Shown: positions 17,894 through 26,080 of the stretch, piece after piece | Layout of the letters: each line of letters begins with the position of its first letter | How positions within the stretch are numbered: the first letter of the stretch is position 1 | Origin: Gordonia alkanivorans NBRC 16433 | GTDB taxonomy: Bacteria; Actinomycetota; Actinomycetes; Mycobacteriales; Mycobacteriaceae | Assembly (NCBI RefSeq): GCF_000225505.1 | Contig: NZ_BACI01000120.1 | Span: 1 to 64,000 of the forward strand | Direction: 5' to 3' | Length of the DNA stretch: 64,000 nucleotides | Notes under the pieces: generated by a model | Databases searched by the model: none | What the model saw: the letters and a program-made list of their open reading frames with translations, nothing else | Told to the model about the DNA's origin: nothing | Position numbers and translations under genes: made by a program

Positions 17894-20082
17894 CAGGTCT
17901 CAGTCCGCATTGTCGGCCACGGGACTTCGAGGATGTCCAAGGGAACGTCCTGGGGTGAATCGGTATGGGGCGTCTTGGTGCGTGCTCCGATGCCGCCCGA
18001 CTGAGTGGCTTCGTCGCGGGTTGCACCTTGGGCTAACTGAGCCTCTTCGTGGTCTTTGCGCGATTGTTCAACTCTGCGGTGCGCCGCTGACAGTTTGGCA
18101 GTCCAGTCAGTTGGAACGGGACCAGAGGTGAGTTCAGTGAGCTCGTCGAAGATCTGCCGCTGCGCTGAGCCCCGACTCAGAATGTGGTTGCCGCCGCGTT
18201 CGCGGACGCGCCGCCTAACAGCCTGAACGATCGTATCGGTCATCGGCGCGTCAGTGAAGAAAGATCCTCGCCACGCAACGGGGCGTACACGGCCGGTCTC
18301 GGGGTGCGGGAACCAGATGCTCGACAAGTCGTGCGGGTCGACAAGAAAGGGAACCTTGTTGTCGTCGTCCCTGAACTGGCCCCGTGCGACATTCCGGAAA
18401 TCATCGAGTAGCTTGCCGTCGTAGACCATCTCAGCAAACTCGACACCTGCGACTCCGACTGTGCCCCACTTGACCGGAAGCATCTGATAGATCATGTCTG
18501 CACGCTGCGGTACGTCGATACGGCCGGTGACGTCGAGCATGATGTCCCAGAGCTCCAAAGGACTGGTGCGAGCGGTGGGCTCACCACCGATAACCAAGCC
18601 TGTGTGCCACGACCGGTGGTAGTCCAAGGCGACGAATCGCCGAAGGTGTTCTTCCAGTTCGGCGGCCGTGACCAATGCCTCCTCGGCGACCAATCGGCCG
18701 CGCTCCGAGGTGTTGCGACCTTTGTAGCCAGGGAGCTGTTGAACGGCCCGCTGTAGCGTCTCGTGCCAGCGTTCAACGTGGGGGTTGTCCGTTGGCTTCT
18801 TCCCGCGACTGAGCAACAAGTCAATCCCGAAGTCACGCAGAATCGCGCGGAAGTGATCGGCCACGAAGATCGAACCGTGGTCGGCGCGGATCGCGTCCGG
18901 CATGACGCCAGGGATGTGGTGCTCTCCTTGAAGCGTAGTGAAATCGGGTGCAACACTTCTGCGCCCAACCTTGACCGCTACATCAGAAGCGTCGACGACT
19001 TGGGGCAAACCGGCCCAGCGCCAGTGACTGATGGTGGTGCCCTCCACCATCATCGAGAACGGGCGGCAGATGTCGTAAAGAAGTAGCCCGGCATCGATTC
19101 CATCGGCGCTCTTCGGCACCACGCGCAGTGCGAGGATCACTCTGGTGGCGACGTCGATCGCAGTGAGGATTTCGACGCTGAAGGGTCGCCCGAGAAGCGG
19201 GTCATATACGAGGTTATCCGCCCTCGTGGCGTCGATGGCGACTATTTGCCCAGGCCTGATTGCGGGGAAGTGCTCTTTGCCCGATACGCGCTGTAGCGAC
19301 CGGCTTCTCTGGGTGCGGGTTGTTGCGCCCGCGCCCCGTTTAAGGTGCGCGAGATACTCTGCCGTCAGGCGCTGCGGCGTGGAGACATCCACGTGCCCTG
19401 CACGCTTGAGCTCAACCTTGATCCGCCGATCAAGCTCGCTGATGTTGACGTCCGCCCGATCTCCGTCCAGGGTCGCGAAGACCAACTCAGCAACAGTCCG
19501 ATAGCGCTCATCGATTCGCTCCCACGTCTGTTCGCGACGCAGGGATCTGGCATCGAGGAGCCCGAGTAGTCCGTCGCGTTTCCAAGCACGCACCCAGTTG
19601 CGGATGGTGCTGTCGACCGGAGCCGATCGCTTGATCTCACCGTTCGCGATGCGGCGTTGTAGGGCACGATCTCCCGCAGCTTCTTGCTGCAACGCGACCG
19701 CCATCGCGCGACAGCGCGCCGCCTCGGAGACGCCGAAGCCTTCGCCGAAGGGTGGGCGCGGTTCGCCGTCGCGCGCGAGTTCGGCGTGACCGTCCCGGTA
19801 GCCGGTCAGTATCTCTTGCACGATTTCAAGTTTGTCGAGGGCGGCTCGGCGCGTTTCCTCAGACAGGCCATCCCAGTACGGGCGGAGCGCCGGTCTGATT
19901 GGCGCTACATCGCCATCGACCACGACTCGCACCTCGGCGAGTTCGGGCCAATCGACGTGCAAGGAATCGCCGACGCTGGTGCGGAGGTCTACGCCGGCCG
20001 CTGATACCGCTGTCACCAGACCGGTTCCCCACTCAGTCAGAAGTCGGCCACCGACCTCAACCACCGTGCGACTTGTGTCCAT
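17893..20082 (-). CDS. tnsB: TnsB/TniA-family DDE transposase
   Basis: This 729-residue transposase has an N-terminal helix-turn-helix region with a SAPVDSTIRNWVRAWKRDG element (about 153-171) for binding the ends. The rve/DDE catalytic core follows, with D284 in VAIDATRADN, D401 in AIRADHGSIFV and E437 in PTDNPHVERWHETL. A beta-barrel Mu-transposase C-terminal domain comes next, then a polar tail that would contact TnsC. TnsB cuts the 3' ends of the element and joins them to target DNA. All three acidic residues are present, so the enzyme looks active. The start ATG overlaps the tnsA stop by one base. Confidence 0.92.
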   Translation of the reverse strand: MDTSRTVVEVGGRLLTEWGTGLVTAVSAAGVDLRTSVGDSLHVDWPELAEVRVVVDGDVAPIRPALRPYWDGLSEETRRAALDKLEIVQEILTGYRDGHAELARDGEPRPPFGEGFGVSEAARCRAMAVALQQEAAGDRALQRRIANGEIKRSAPVDSTIRNWVRAWKRDGLLGLLDARSLRREQTWERIDERYRTVAELVFATLDGDRADVNISELDRRIKVELKRAGHVDVSTPQRLTAEYLAHLKRGAGATTRTQRSRSLQRVSGKEHFPAIRPGQIVAIDATRADNLVYDPLLGRPFSVEILTAIDVATRVILALRVVPKSADGIDAGLLLYDICRPFSMMVEGTTISHWRWAGLPQVVDASDVAVKVGRRSVAPDFTTLQGEHHIPGVMPDAIRADHGSIFVADHFRAILRDFGIDLLLSRGKKPTDNPHVERWHETLQRAVQQLPGYKGRNTSERGRLVAEEALVTAAELEEHLRRFVALDYHRSWHTGLVIGGEPTARTSPLELWDIMLDVTGRIDVPQRADMIYQMLPVKWGTVGVAGVEFAEMVYDGKLLDDFRNVARGQFRDDDNKVPFLVDPHDLSSIWFPHPETGRVRPVAWRGSFFTDAPMTDTIVQAVRRRVRERGGNHILSRGSAQRQIFDELTELTSGPVPTDWTAKLSAAHRRVEQSRKDHEEAQLAQGATRDEATQSGGIGARTKTPHTDSPQDVPLDILEVPWPTMRTET

Positions 20083-20810
20083 TACGCCACCAGTCCAGCG
20101 CGCACTGGCGTTTCCATCGTCAATCGCTTCGAGAGGTTGGTATCCAGTTCGCCGGACCAGACCATGTGCCAGACCACGGCGATGGCCTCCCCGTTTCCGG
20201 TATCCAGACGAAATAGGGAGCCCAGAGTCGCGGCGTCGTTACTTGCTTCCTTCCCGATCTCGCCAGCCACCTGGTCATACCAGGAAGGCCTTCGGCGGTA
20301 GCCGTGCAGCCACAGAAGGTTTAGGCGTTCTACGCGGTCGAGCCCGTTGAATACCTCGTGGCGCCATCCCACATTCGCGCAGGCGGCCTCGACCATTGCG
20401 ACCTGAAGCTTGAATTTGTCGTCCATCTTGTGCGGCAGGCGTGCATTCCAGAGCGTTACCGACCCGGTGTCGTCAAGGCTGAGTAAGTCGGGCGTGTTTT
20501 TCGCCGAGGACGATCCTCCCCGCTTCAGCTGACACGGTTGCGGTACCAGCGCGACGACATCGTGGAGCCGGTCCAGGCGTCGCAAGAGGTCATGCTCGAG
20601 GCCCGACTCGAGTTCAAGGTGGTCGCGCATGGTCAGTGAATACGCAGTGACCGGTATGTGCCGTTGTCGCTCCGACGATCGAGGCTTGCGAATCGGAACT
20701 ACACGTGCAAGATCCGGCGGACCGTCAGACTGCCAGTTCCACACACGGGACACCTTGTCGCCAGCGAATCGGAACCGCCACGTCACCGCCGCGCCGGCAC
20801 TCTCAGCCAA
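20082..20810 (-). CDS. tnsA: TnsA-like transposon endonuclease subunit
   Basis: This 242-residue protein is placed as TnsA by position directly before tnsB and by its fold pattern: an acidic residue in LEHDLLRRLDRL (E72), then TPDLLSLDD (D108), then a beta strand TLWNARLPHK where the third catalytic position should lie, then the helix leading to VGWRHEVF and WLHGYR. In Tn7, TnsA cuts the 5' ends and so allows cut-and-paste. Here the expected lysine of the PD-(D/E)xK site seems to be arginine (R124), as I recall for other actinobacterial TnsA-like proteins. The TTG start at 20808-20810 was chosen because GGAGG lies seven bases upstream; the frame stays open to 20942. Confidence 0.75.
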   Translation of the reverse strand: MAESAGAAVTWRFRFAGDKVSRVWNWQSDGPPDLARVVPIRKPRSSERQRHIPVTAYSLTMRDHLELESGLEHDLLRRLDRLHDVVALVPQPCQLKRGGSSSAKNTPDLLSLDDTGSVTLWNARLPHKMDDKFKLQVAMVEAACANVGWRHEVFNGLDRVERLNLLWLHGYRRRPSWYDQVAGEIGKEASNDAATLGSLFRLDTGNGEAIAVVWHMVWSGELDTNLSKRLTMETPVRAGLVA

Positions 20811-21313
20811 GATGGCACCTCCGCTCCCGCAGGAATTAGCAGCAAATCTAGCAAGAATTGAGTCGCAGTCCGTCGAAGATGAGAATCGACATCGCTCAGG
20901 CAGCGCCGAGCGGTAGTTCGCCGCCCCGTCCCCGAGTACCAAATGCGCGACGATATTCAGCTGTCTCAGACCTCAGAACATGGCTGTGGAAAATTGCAGG
21001 TCCGCCGGGCCTCGGCCAGCAGGGCAGGTGGAGAATCCCGGTGAACTCGGCCACCCACGCCCCGTCACGTTCGACGCCGTCGGCGTCATAGGCATGTCCA
21101 CGCCTCCGGTGACAGTGTCGATGAGCCCGGCGTGGTGTGGGTCATACTGAACCCGACCGAGAAACTGAGGCGTCGTCCGGTGAGGCATGTCGCGAAATTC
21201 ATGCGTGCCACCGGCGGAATCGGTTCGGATCAACACGCTCTTACCTCAAAGTCCGCGATTGCCTAGTCTAATTTCGCACCCTTCGCTATCGTCTAGCCAA
21301 CGAGGGAGTGGCC
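20811..21313. other. Non-coding or remnant DNA beside tnsA, expected site of the transposon right end
   Basis: About 500 bases lie between tnsA and the next plus-strand gene. In Tn7-like elements the end next to tnsA carries the TnsB-binding repeats and a terminal TGT/ACA. I could not identify a convincing set of repeats by eye. A minus-strand frame at 20973-21236 encodes a short peptide with TPQFLGRVQYDPHHAGLIDT. It reads like part of a real protein and may be a remnant or a small gene upstream of tnsA, but it has no ribosome-binding site I can see. Confidence 0.35.
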
Positions 21314-21772
21314 GTGACCGAACAGAGCAACACGCCCAGCAGTTGGCGACTGATAAGGTACGAAGACGCGCACGTCGAGTCGAGCGGAAGCCAGTTCTTC
21401 AGCTATCTGATCGTGAGTGGCGTGGCCGCATACGCGAACATCCGCGTCGAGCTCATGCCTCTCGTGTACATCGATGTGCCCGACTATTGGGGGATCGAGG
21501 TAGTGGGCAGCGTCTCCTTTGTCGCACTCCCCGCTATCACACCGTACGAGGTCAGGCTTCCCCTGGATCGCGCGATGGGTCGCAAGGGTATCGAGGTTAT
21601 CGGTGCAGACGGCCAGTCCATGAGGATTGATGTGACCTTCGAGGATCGGCTTAATCCGGACGACGGGGCAAATCTCGATCTCCTGCACACCAAATCGGGT
21701 CGCACTCTCGGCGGTCGCACTCTTGGCGGCAGGACGGAGCGCATCGACACGGCTATCGACGACGAAGCCTGA
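21314..21772 (+). CDS. Hypothetical protein with an LGGRT duplication
   Basis: This 152-residue protein of unknown family starts at GTG (21314-21316) with GAGGGAG upstream. A predicted beta-rich body (FFSYLIVSGVAAYANIRVE, then IEVVGSVSFVALP) is followed by a tail containing TLGGRT twice in tandem. Its last 20 bases overlap the end of the convergent methyltransferase gene. It is the only plus-strand gene between the transposon genes and the operon to its right. The opposite-strand frame over the same bases has poor protein character. No function can be proposed. Confidence 0.5.
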   Translation: MTEQSNTPSSWRLIRYEDAHVESSGSQFFSYLIVSGVAAYANIRVELMPLVYIDVPDYWGIEVVGSVSFVALPAITPYEVRLPLDRAMGRKGIEVIGADGQSMRIDVTFEDRLNPDDGANLDLLHTKSGRTLGGRTLGGRTERIDTAIDDEA

Positions 21773-22532
21773 CAACCTGGAATCGCCCTTCGCCCTCGTA
21801 CTCGGTCCGCGACAGCACGTCGATCCTAACGCCGATCGCAGCTAGGTCGGTGTGAAGGCTCAGTGCGCCGACCGCGCGGTGCTCCTCCATGAGGAGCGTA
21901 CGCCAGCTCGCCGAACGCACGATCTGGTCAATCACGCCGACTTCGGCCCCTTCGATGTCGAGTTTGACGAGCGCACCTTCGAGTCCGTAGAGAGCTGCGT
22001 CGACGCACAAGGTGCGGGTCGCCTGCACGAAGCCGGCGCGCGAAACGTCAACGAGTCCATCTCGGGGACGGTGCAGCTTGTGCCCCCCGGCATTCGAGGG
22101 ATCGAGCCGCAGTACGCCCAAGCCGCACGACTGGTCGAGCGCGCTCATGCGCGTCTCGATCGGCAAGAGAGGATTCAGAGCGACATTGCGTCGCAGAGCG
22201 TCGAAGTTCTCGCGCGAAGGTTCGATCGCAATCACACGGTGCGCATCGTCGCGGGCTGCTGAGATCAACGAGAAGTATCCGGCCTGTGCCCCGACATCGA
22301 GGACAACCCTCGAACCGCACTCGTGCAATCGGTACACGTTTTGGATAAGGAGTTCGTCGAGGATGTCGATGTCGCCGACCGCCTGGTTATCGCGAGCTCG
22401 GACGTGAGCGCGAGCGCCCGACCGTAGTTCAACGACGAAGTCGCGATCCTTCAGTCCATAGTAATTGTCCAGATAGGTTCTCGAGTCGAGAACGATGCCA
22501 CGAGTTCGGCGCTCCCGCTCCGCTGCGAGCAT
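21753..22532 (-). CDS. FkbM-family SAM-dependent methyltransferase
   Basis: This 259-residue protein shows the FkbM layout: a lead-in ending in DELLIQNVYRL, SAM motif I as VVLDVGAQAGYFSL, the acidic loop as VIAIEPSRENFDALRRN, and the later LVKLDIEGAEVGVI block. FkbM enzymes O-methylate sugars and other small molecules. It is the last gene of a seven-gene minus-strand operon. Its ATG overlaps the PIG-L stop (TAATG). In this cluster it most likely makes a late methyl ether on the product. Confidence 0.88.
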   Translation of the reverse strand: MLAAERERRTRGIVLDSRTYLDNYYGLKDRDFVVELRSGARAHVRARDNQAVGDIDILDELLIQNVYRLHECGSRVVLDVGAQAGYFSLISAARDDAHRVIAIEPSRENFDALRRNVALNPLLPIETRMSALDQSCGLGVLRLDPSNAGGHKLHRPRDGLVDVSRAGFVQATRTLCVDAALYGLEGALVKLDIEGAEVGVIDQIVRSASWRTLLMEEHRAVGALSLHTDLAAIGVRIDVLSRTEYEGEGRFQVVRLRRR

Positions 22533-23167
22533 TAGGAGTCGCTCCCGACTGGCACGAAGACAGTTTCGACGAAACCCTGTCGCTGACTGCGCCGATAGTC
22601 CGCGGCGACATAGGCCGCCGCGATCTGCGACGAATACAACAAGAGTCGTCGGGCCTTTTCATCGGCGTCGTCCTCTCGGTGACGTAGACCACTCGCAACG
22701 AAACCGGGAGGACACTGCGGCTGCTCGTACGGCAGGTCGGCGTAGTAGCCGACCATCCACCCGGAATCCGATAGACACCGATCCAATTGGCGCGTGAAGT
22801 CGTGGTCGGGATGCTGCCCTATGCTCGCGGGAAGAAGCACGAACGCAGCATTGGCGACCCGGCAGGCGGCGCTCACCACATTAGCGACATCCTCGTCCCG
22901 CGGACGGGGAAGTGTGAACCGAAGTGGCCAGTCCGGCCAATCAAGGTAGATCCGCTGCGGCGACAGATCGGCGAAGACTCGGCCGTCCTCGCTTCGCCGA
23001 CGGGCCGTCACCTCTTCGAGATCGCCGGTTCCAAAGCGGGTGTTGTCGCTAGTTGAGAAGACGTTGACGATCACGCATGCATCCAGGACACCCGACAGGA
23101 GAGCCCCTCCGAGTGATAGGAACGCATCGTCTAGATGCGGCGAGACAATGACGCTCCGCGCGATCAT
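22532..23167 (-). CDS. PIG-L family zinc-dependent deacetylase
   Basis: This 211-residue protein has the two zinc-ligand motifs of PIG-L/LmbE amidases: SPHLDDAFLSLGG near the N-terminus and a later QHPDHDF. Members remove N-acyl groups from N-acetylglucosaminyl compounds and thiol cofactors; others act on antibiotic intermediates. It overlaps the upstream glycosyltransferase gene by four bases (ATGA). With a glycosyltransferase beside it, deacetylation of an aminosugar-containing intermediate is a reasonable guess, but the substrate is unknown. Confidence 0.88.
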   Translation of the reverse strand: MIARSVIVSPHLDDAFLSLGGALLSGVLDACVIVNVFSTSDNTRFGTGDLEEVTARRRSEDGRVFADLSPQRIYLDWPDWPLRFTLPRPRDEDVANVVSAACRVANAAFVLLPASIGQHPDHDFTRQLDRCLSDSGWMVGYYADLPYEQPQCPPGFVASGLRHREDDADEKARRLLLYSSQIAAAYVAADYRRSQRQGFVETVFVPVGSDS

Positions 23168-24276
23168 CGCTGCTGCCTCGGTGCCGACTCGAGCGAACTA
23201 CGGATCGTTCTCCAGCAAGATGTGTAGTCGCGAAACCGCCGTGCCGTCTCGGTGAGGAGCGCCACATCGGACGCGGTCTGCGAGTCAGCCCATCGACTGT
23301 ACGCTTCAAGCTGCTCGCGGACACCGCGAAGTCCATCATAAGGGACGCTCGCCGAAGCGAGTCCCTTAGCCGCGTTTGCCTCCTTCTTTAGCCGATAAAG
23401 CACGAGGCGATGGCCTGAAGAAAGCATCGTGTCAGAATGCGTGAGCGCTAAGCGGCAGAGCACGGCCAAGCTCGATCCCAGCGCGTATCGACTGAGGAGT
23501 TCCGCGTCGAGCGCACGCAGCCTAGTAGGACGATGGACGCCGCGCAGGCTTGGCTCGGCGTCGACCGCAGCGCCAGGATCGATCATGTGCGTCCAGTGGA
23601 CGTCCTCGTCGACTCCAGGAGGAAACGGAACGCTCATCGCTCGATGGGTTTCGATGAGCATCAGGCCACCCGAAGCGAACTGGGGGACGCCCCAGTCGTG
23701 GCGCTCATCGAATCCAATCACCGTGGGCTTTCCTCCACCGAGACAAGACGCGCTCTCGGCTCGTGCCAGCGCGTCGGCGACATTACGGACTATGGGCCCA
23801 CCGATTGGCGGCGCCGCCGACGGTCCAGCTTCCGCCCACACGAATGCCTGCATCCATTCGAGTGGCGAGAGGTCTGGCACACCCGACAGTCGCCCGAGCG
23901 CGACGACTCGATCGGCGCAGTGTGGGGTGGCGAGAAGCTCAATGTCATCGTCGACTAGGAGGTGATGCGTCGCATCGAACCGTAAGAGCGAGAATAGGAT
24001 CCCGACATTCCTAGCGAGCCCCGCGCCCCAGCCCGACGGCAGACCCTCACGAAGGCTCGGCAGCTCCGATCCCGTGGCCTCCACGAGCTCCGCGTTAACG
24101 TCCGGCTCCCGTACGACATCGACGCGATCAGCGAACGGAACAGACGTCGGATGATCGTTGTCGTCCACGATCACGACGCGCGTCGCAGCATCTCGCGCGA
24201 GCACTGAGCGCGCAGCAGCTGCTGCATCGCCTGTACGGCCGCGGGTCGGGATGACAGCGACCACTCGCCTATGCAA
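23164..24276 (-). CDS. GT-A fold glycosyltransferase (family 2-like)
   Basis: The N-terminus reads VVAVIPTRGRTGDAAAAARS, the nucleotide-sugar-binding start of GT-A enzymes. It is followed by VVIVDDNDHP and a DxD-like LLVDDDIELL. The remaining 200 residues are helical and poorly conserved. The TTG start at 24274-24276 lies inside the stop of the QueC-like gene and has GGAGG upstream; a longer frame to 24384 would overlap too far. It probably transfers a sugar in the pathway of this operon, with donor and acceptor unknown. Confidence 0.75.
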   Translation of the reverse strand: MHRRVVAVIPTRGRTGDAAAAARSVLARDAATRVVIVDDNDHPTSVPFADRVDVVREPDVNAELVEATGSELPSLREGLPSGWGAGLARNVGILFSLLRFDATHHLLVDDDIELLATPHCADRVVALGRLSGVPDLSPLEWMQAFVWAEAGPSAAPPIGGPIVRNVADALARAESASCLGGGKPTVIGFDERHDWGVPQFASGGLMLIETHRAMSVPFPPGVDEDVHWTHMIDPGAAVDAEPSLRGVHRPTRLRALDAELLSRYALGSSLAVLCRLALTHSDTMLSSGHRLVLYRLKKEANAAKGLASASVPYDGLRGVREQLEAYSRWADSQTASDVALLTETARRFRDYTSCWRTIRSSLESAPRQQR

Positions 24277-24862
24277 TGCCTGCGCTCCTCCGGCTGAGAC
24301 ATCCTCCGCAGGCGCCGCACTGAGCCTCGCGATCCAGATCGCACGACCATGTGAGCCCGACGGGAAAGGCCAAATCGTCTGCAAGCGACTTCACGCCGAG
24401 CTTCGGGACATCCCAAAACGGGAGCCACATCTCCGGCCCACGCGAGCCGTTCTCGATGTAGTCGGCTTCGGCAGTGAGTCGGTGGACGGACGTACCGATC
24501 CTCGGAAGGTCAGACCTCAAGTCGGCGAGGACGAGACGCTCGACGCCGAGCCCTCTCGCTTCTGTAAGCCCCACACTCAGCTGCACAGTCCTCGGAATGT
24601 GTGCCGAGGCATTCGGCGGAGGAACGCAGATGTCTCGTCGCTCGAGACCCAGTAACGCGATGACCGTGTCCGCCGCAGTGACCTCACGTCGTGGTCGACG
24701 GGGGTGATGGAGTTGAATCGCGAATACGGCGATCGACTGAGCCGTCAGCCAAGCTGCGCACACCGACGAGTCGAGGCCCCCGGAAAGCATGAGACCGACC
24801 GAACGGATGTGCGGGGCATCGGGGATCAGGATCATCCTGTGGTTCCCAGTCGTCGGTAGCAC
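24269..24862 (-). CDS. QueC-like PP-loop ATPase (7-cyano-7-deazaguanine synthase family)
   Basis: This protein of about 197 residues has the PP-loop SGGLDSSVCA near residue 28 and a C-terminal cysteine cluster (SCDLDREAQCGACGGC), the zinc site of QueC. QueC converts a carboxylate to a nitrile through an amide with ATP and ammonia. No other queuosine genes (queD, queE, folE) are nearby, so the enzyme is probably recruited for a specialised product, perhaps to make an amide or nitrile. It is shorter than typical QueC. QueC-like proteins also occur in the Qat defence system, but no qatA, B or D homologues are present. The start may instead be ATG at 24833-24835. Confidence 0.75.
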   Translation of the reverse strand: MLPTTGNHRMILIPDAPHIRSVGLMLSGGLDSSVCAAWLTAQSIAVFAIQLHHPRRPRREVTAADTVIALLGLERRDICVPPPNASAHIPRTVQLSVGLTEARGLGVERLVLADLRSDLPRIGTSVHRLTAEADYIENGSRGPEMWLPFWDVPKLGVKSLADDLAFPVGLTWSCDLDREAQCGACGGCLSRRSAGIA

Positions 24863-24907
24863 TGGGCGGCCCTACCCGATCGCGAGTCTGCCGTCACGCT
24901 GCTCAGC

Positions 24908-26080
24908 CTAGCGGTGCCAGAGAGCGAGTGGGACGACCATTTCACTCTTGGTTAGGCTCCCATGCTCGAACCGATAGACACGATCAACCAGTGGGAACTC
25001 GCGTTCGGTCGCGAGCACAATGGCATCGCTGTCGGGGAGGACCTCCGCGACAGGTCCAAGGATCCCGATCAGATCATCGCGCGAACCGACGATGAGGCCT
25101 GGGGCGTCGACGTCAGCGAGGATCGCACGCACTTCGGCGGCGGCGCCGGGGCGCGTATAGAGCCACCGGACTCGGCCAGCGCCGCCGGCGGGGCTCTCAC
25201 AGAAGACCGGAGACTCTACCTGGGCCCACGCCTGAGCGAGCCGGTTCGAGCAGGTCGTGCGCGTCTGCCCGTGATCGGAGTGCAGTAAGACCTCCGATCC
25301 TGCGTCCGCCCACCGCCTCGCGGCTCGGCTGATACTCTGCAACGCTGTCCGGAAGGACGAATCGTACCCCGAGTAGTGCACGTGTTCGTCGAGGTTCACG
25401 TGTATCCAGATCAGAGTGGGACGACCGACGGACCGACGCAACGAGTCGTCGACCTCCGCGATGGTCGTGCTCGCGATCAAGGCTGGAGCGTCTCGTATAA
25501 CCGACCAGCGATATCGCGGCTGAATGACGTGCGTTGCGCCGCGGACGAGTGCGTCGGTCCAGGCCCCCGGCATCGTCGAGATATCTCCGAGGTGCACGCG
25601 CGACACAACACCGCGACCCGAGAGACGGGCGAAGATTGTCGGCCATGGGCCGAGAATGTGGGTCGTGGGAACGCCGTCTCGCTGCCAGTCGTCGTCGAAT
25701 CCGTAGTGGCGTCCGCGAAACATGTTCCATACGCGCCCTGGAGGGATTGACGGGTGCTGGCACACCGGGCCGACGATCCCATGGTCTGCGACGTCGAGTC
25801 CGCTGGTCGCCGTGATCCACGCGGCGACCGAGGTGCTCGGGAAGACCGCCGTCAAGGGGTGGACGACGTCGGCGCCGAGCTCGCGCGCCGACTCCCACGA
25901 GAGACCGTCGACGCCAAGGACGATCGCTGCGGAGTGTGCGTCACTCCCCGACAAAGATTCGTCCAAGATCTCGGGGATGCAGGCAATGCTTTGACGTGGA
26001 TCGGGAAGTATCGAGCCGCAGACTCCCGAAGACCGCGCGACGAGAGTCTCGTAATCGACGAACCCTTCGCCAACCCTCAC
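24908..26080 (-). CDS. Alkaline-phosphatase superfamily phosphodiesterase/hydrolase
   Basis: This 390-residue protein of the nucleotide pyrophosphatase/phosphodiesterase-like branch has a first metal site at VLGVDGLSWE, the nucleophile region FPSTSVAAWITATSG, the metal histidine/aspartate pair in LLHSDHGQT, and the C-terminal HGSLTKSEMVVPL block. Such enzymes hydrolyse phosphodiester, phosphomonoester or phosphonate bonds. No signal peptide is evident, so it acts in the cytoplasm. The GTG start overlaps the aminotransferase stop by three bases. It may release a nucleotide or phosphate group from a pathway intermediate. Confidence 0.8.
   Translation of the reverse strand: MRVGEGFVDYETLVARSSGVCGSILPDPRQSIACIPEILDESLSGSDAHSAAIVLGVDGLSWESARELGADVVHPLTAVFPSTSVAAWITATSGLDVADHGIVGPVCQHPSIPPGRVWNMFRGRHYGFDDDWQRDGVPTTHILGPWPTIFARLSGRGVVSRVHLGDISTMPGAWTDALVRGATHVIQPRYRWSVIRDAPALIASTTIAEVDDSLRRSVGRPTLIWIHVNLDEHVHYSGYDSSFRTALQSISRAARRWADAGSEVLLHSDHGQTRTTCSNRLAQAWAQVESPVFCESPAGGAGRVRWLYTRPGAAAEVRAILADVDAPGLIVGSRDDLIGILGPVAEVLPDSDAIVLATEREFPLVDRVYRFEHGSLTKSEMVVPLALWHR

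Noticed and set aside
13554-20810. CRISPR-associated transposon
   Set aside because: No cas genes and no repeat array were seen anywhere in the window; two TniQ proteins alone do not imply RNA guidance.
21293-21775. A 160-codon minus-strand frame over the orphan gene
   Set aside because: The plus-strand frame has a ribosome-binding site and better amino-acid character.
24269-24862. QueC-like gene as part of a Qat (QatABCD) defence system
   Set aside because: No QatA ATPase, QatB or QatD nuclease is nearby; the neighbours are biosynthetic enzymes.
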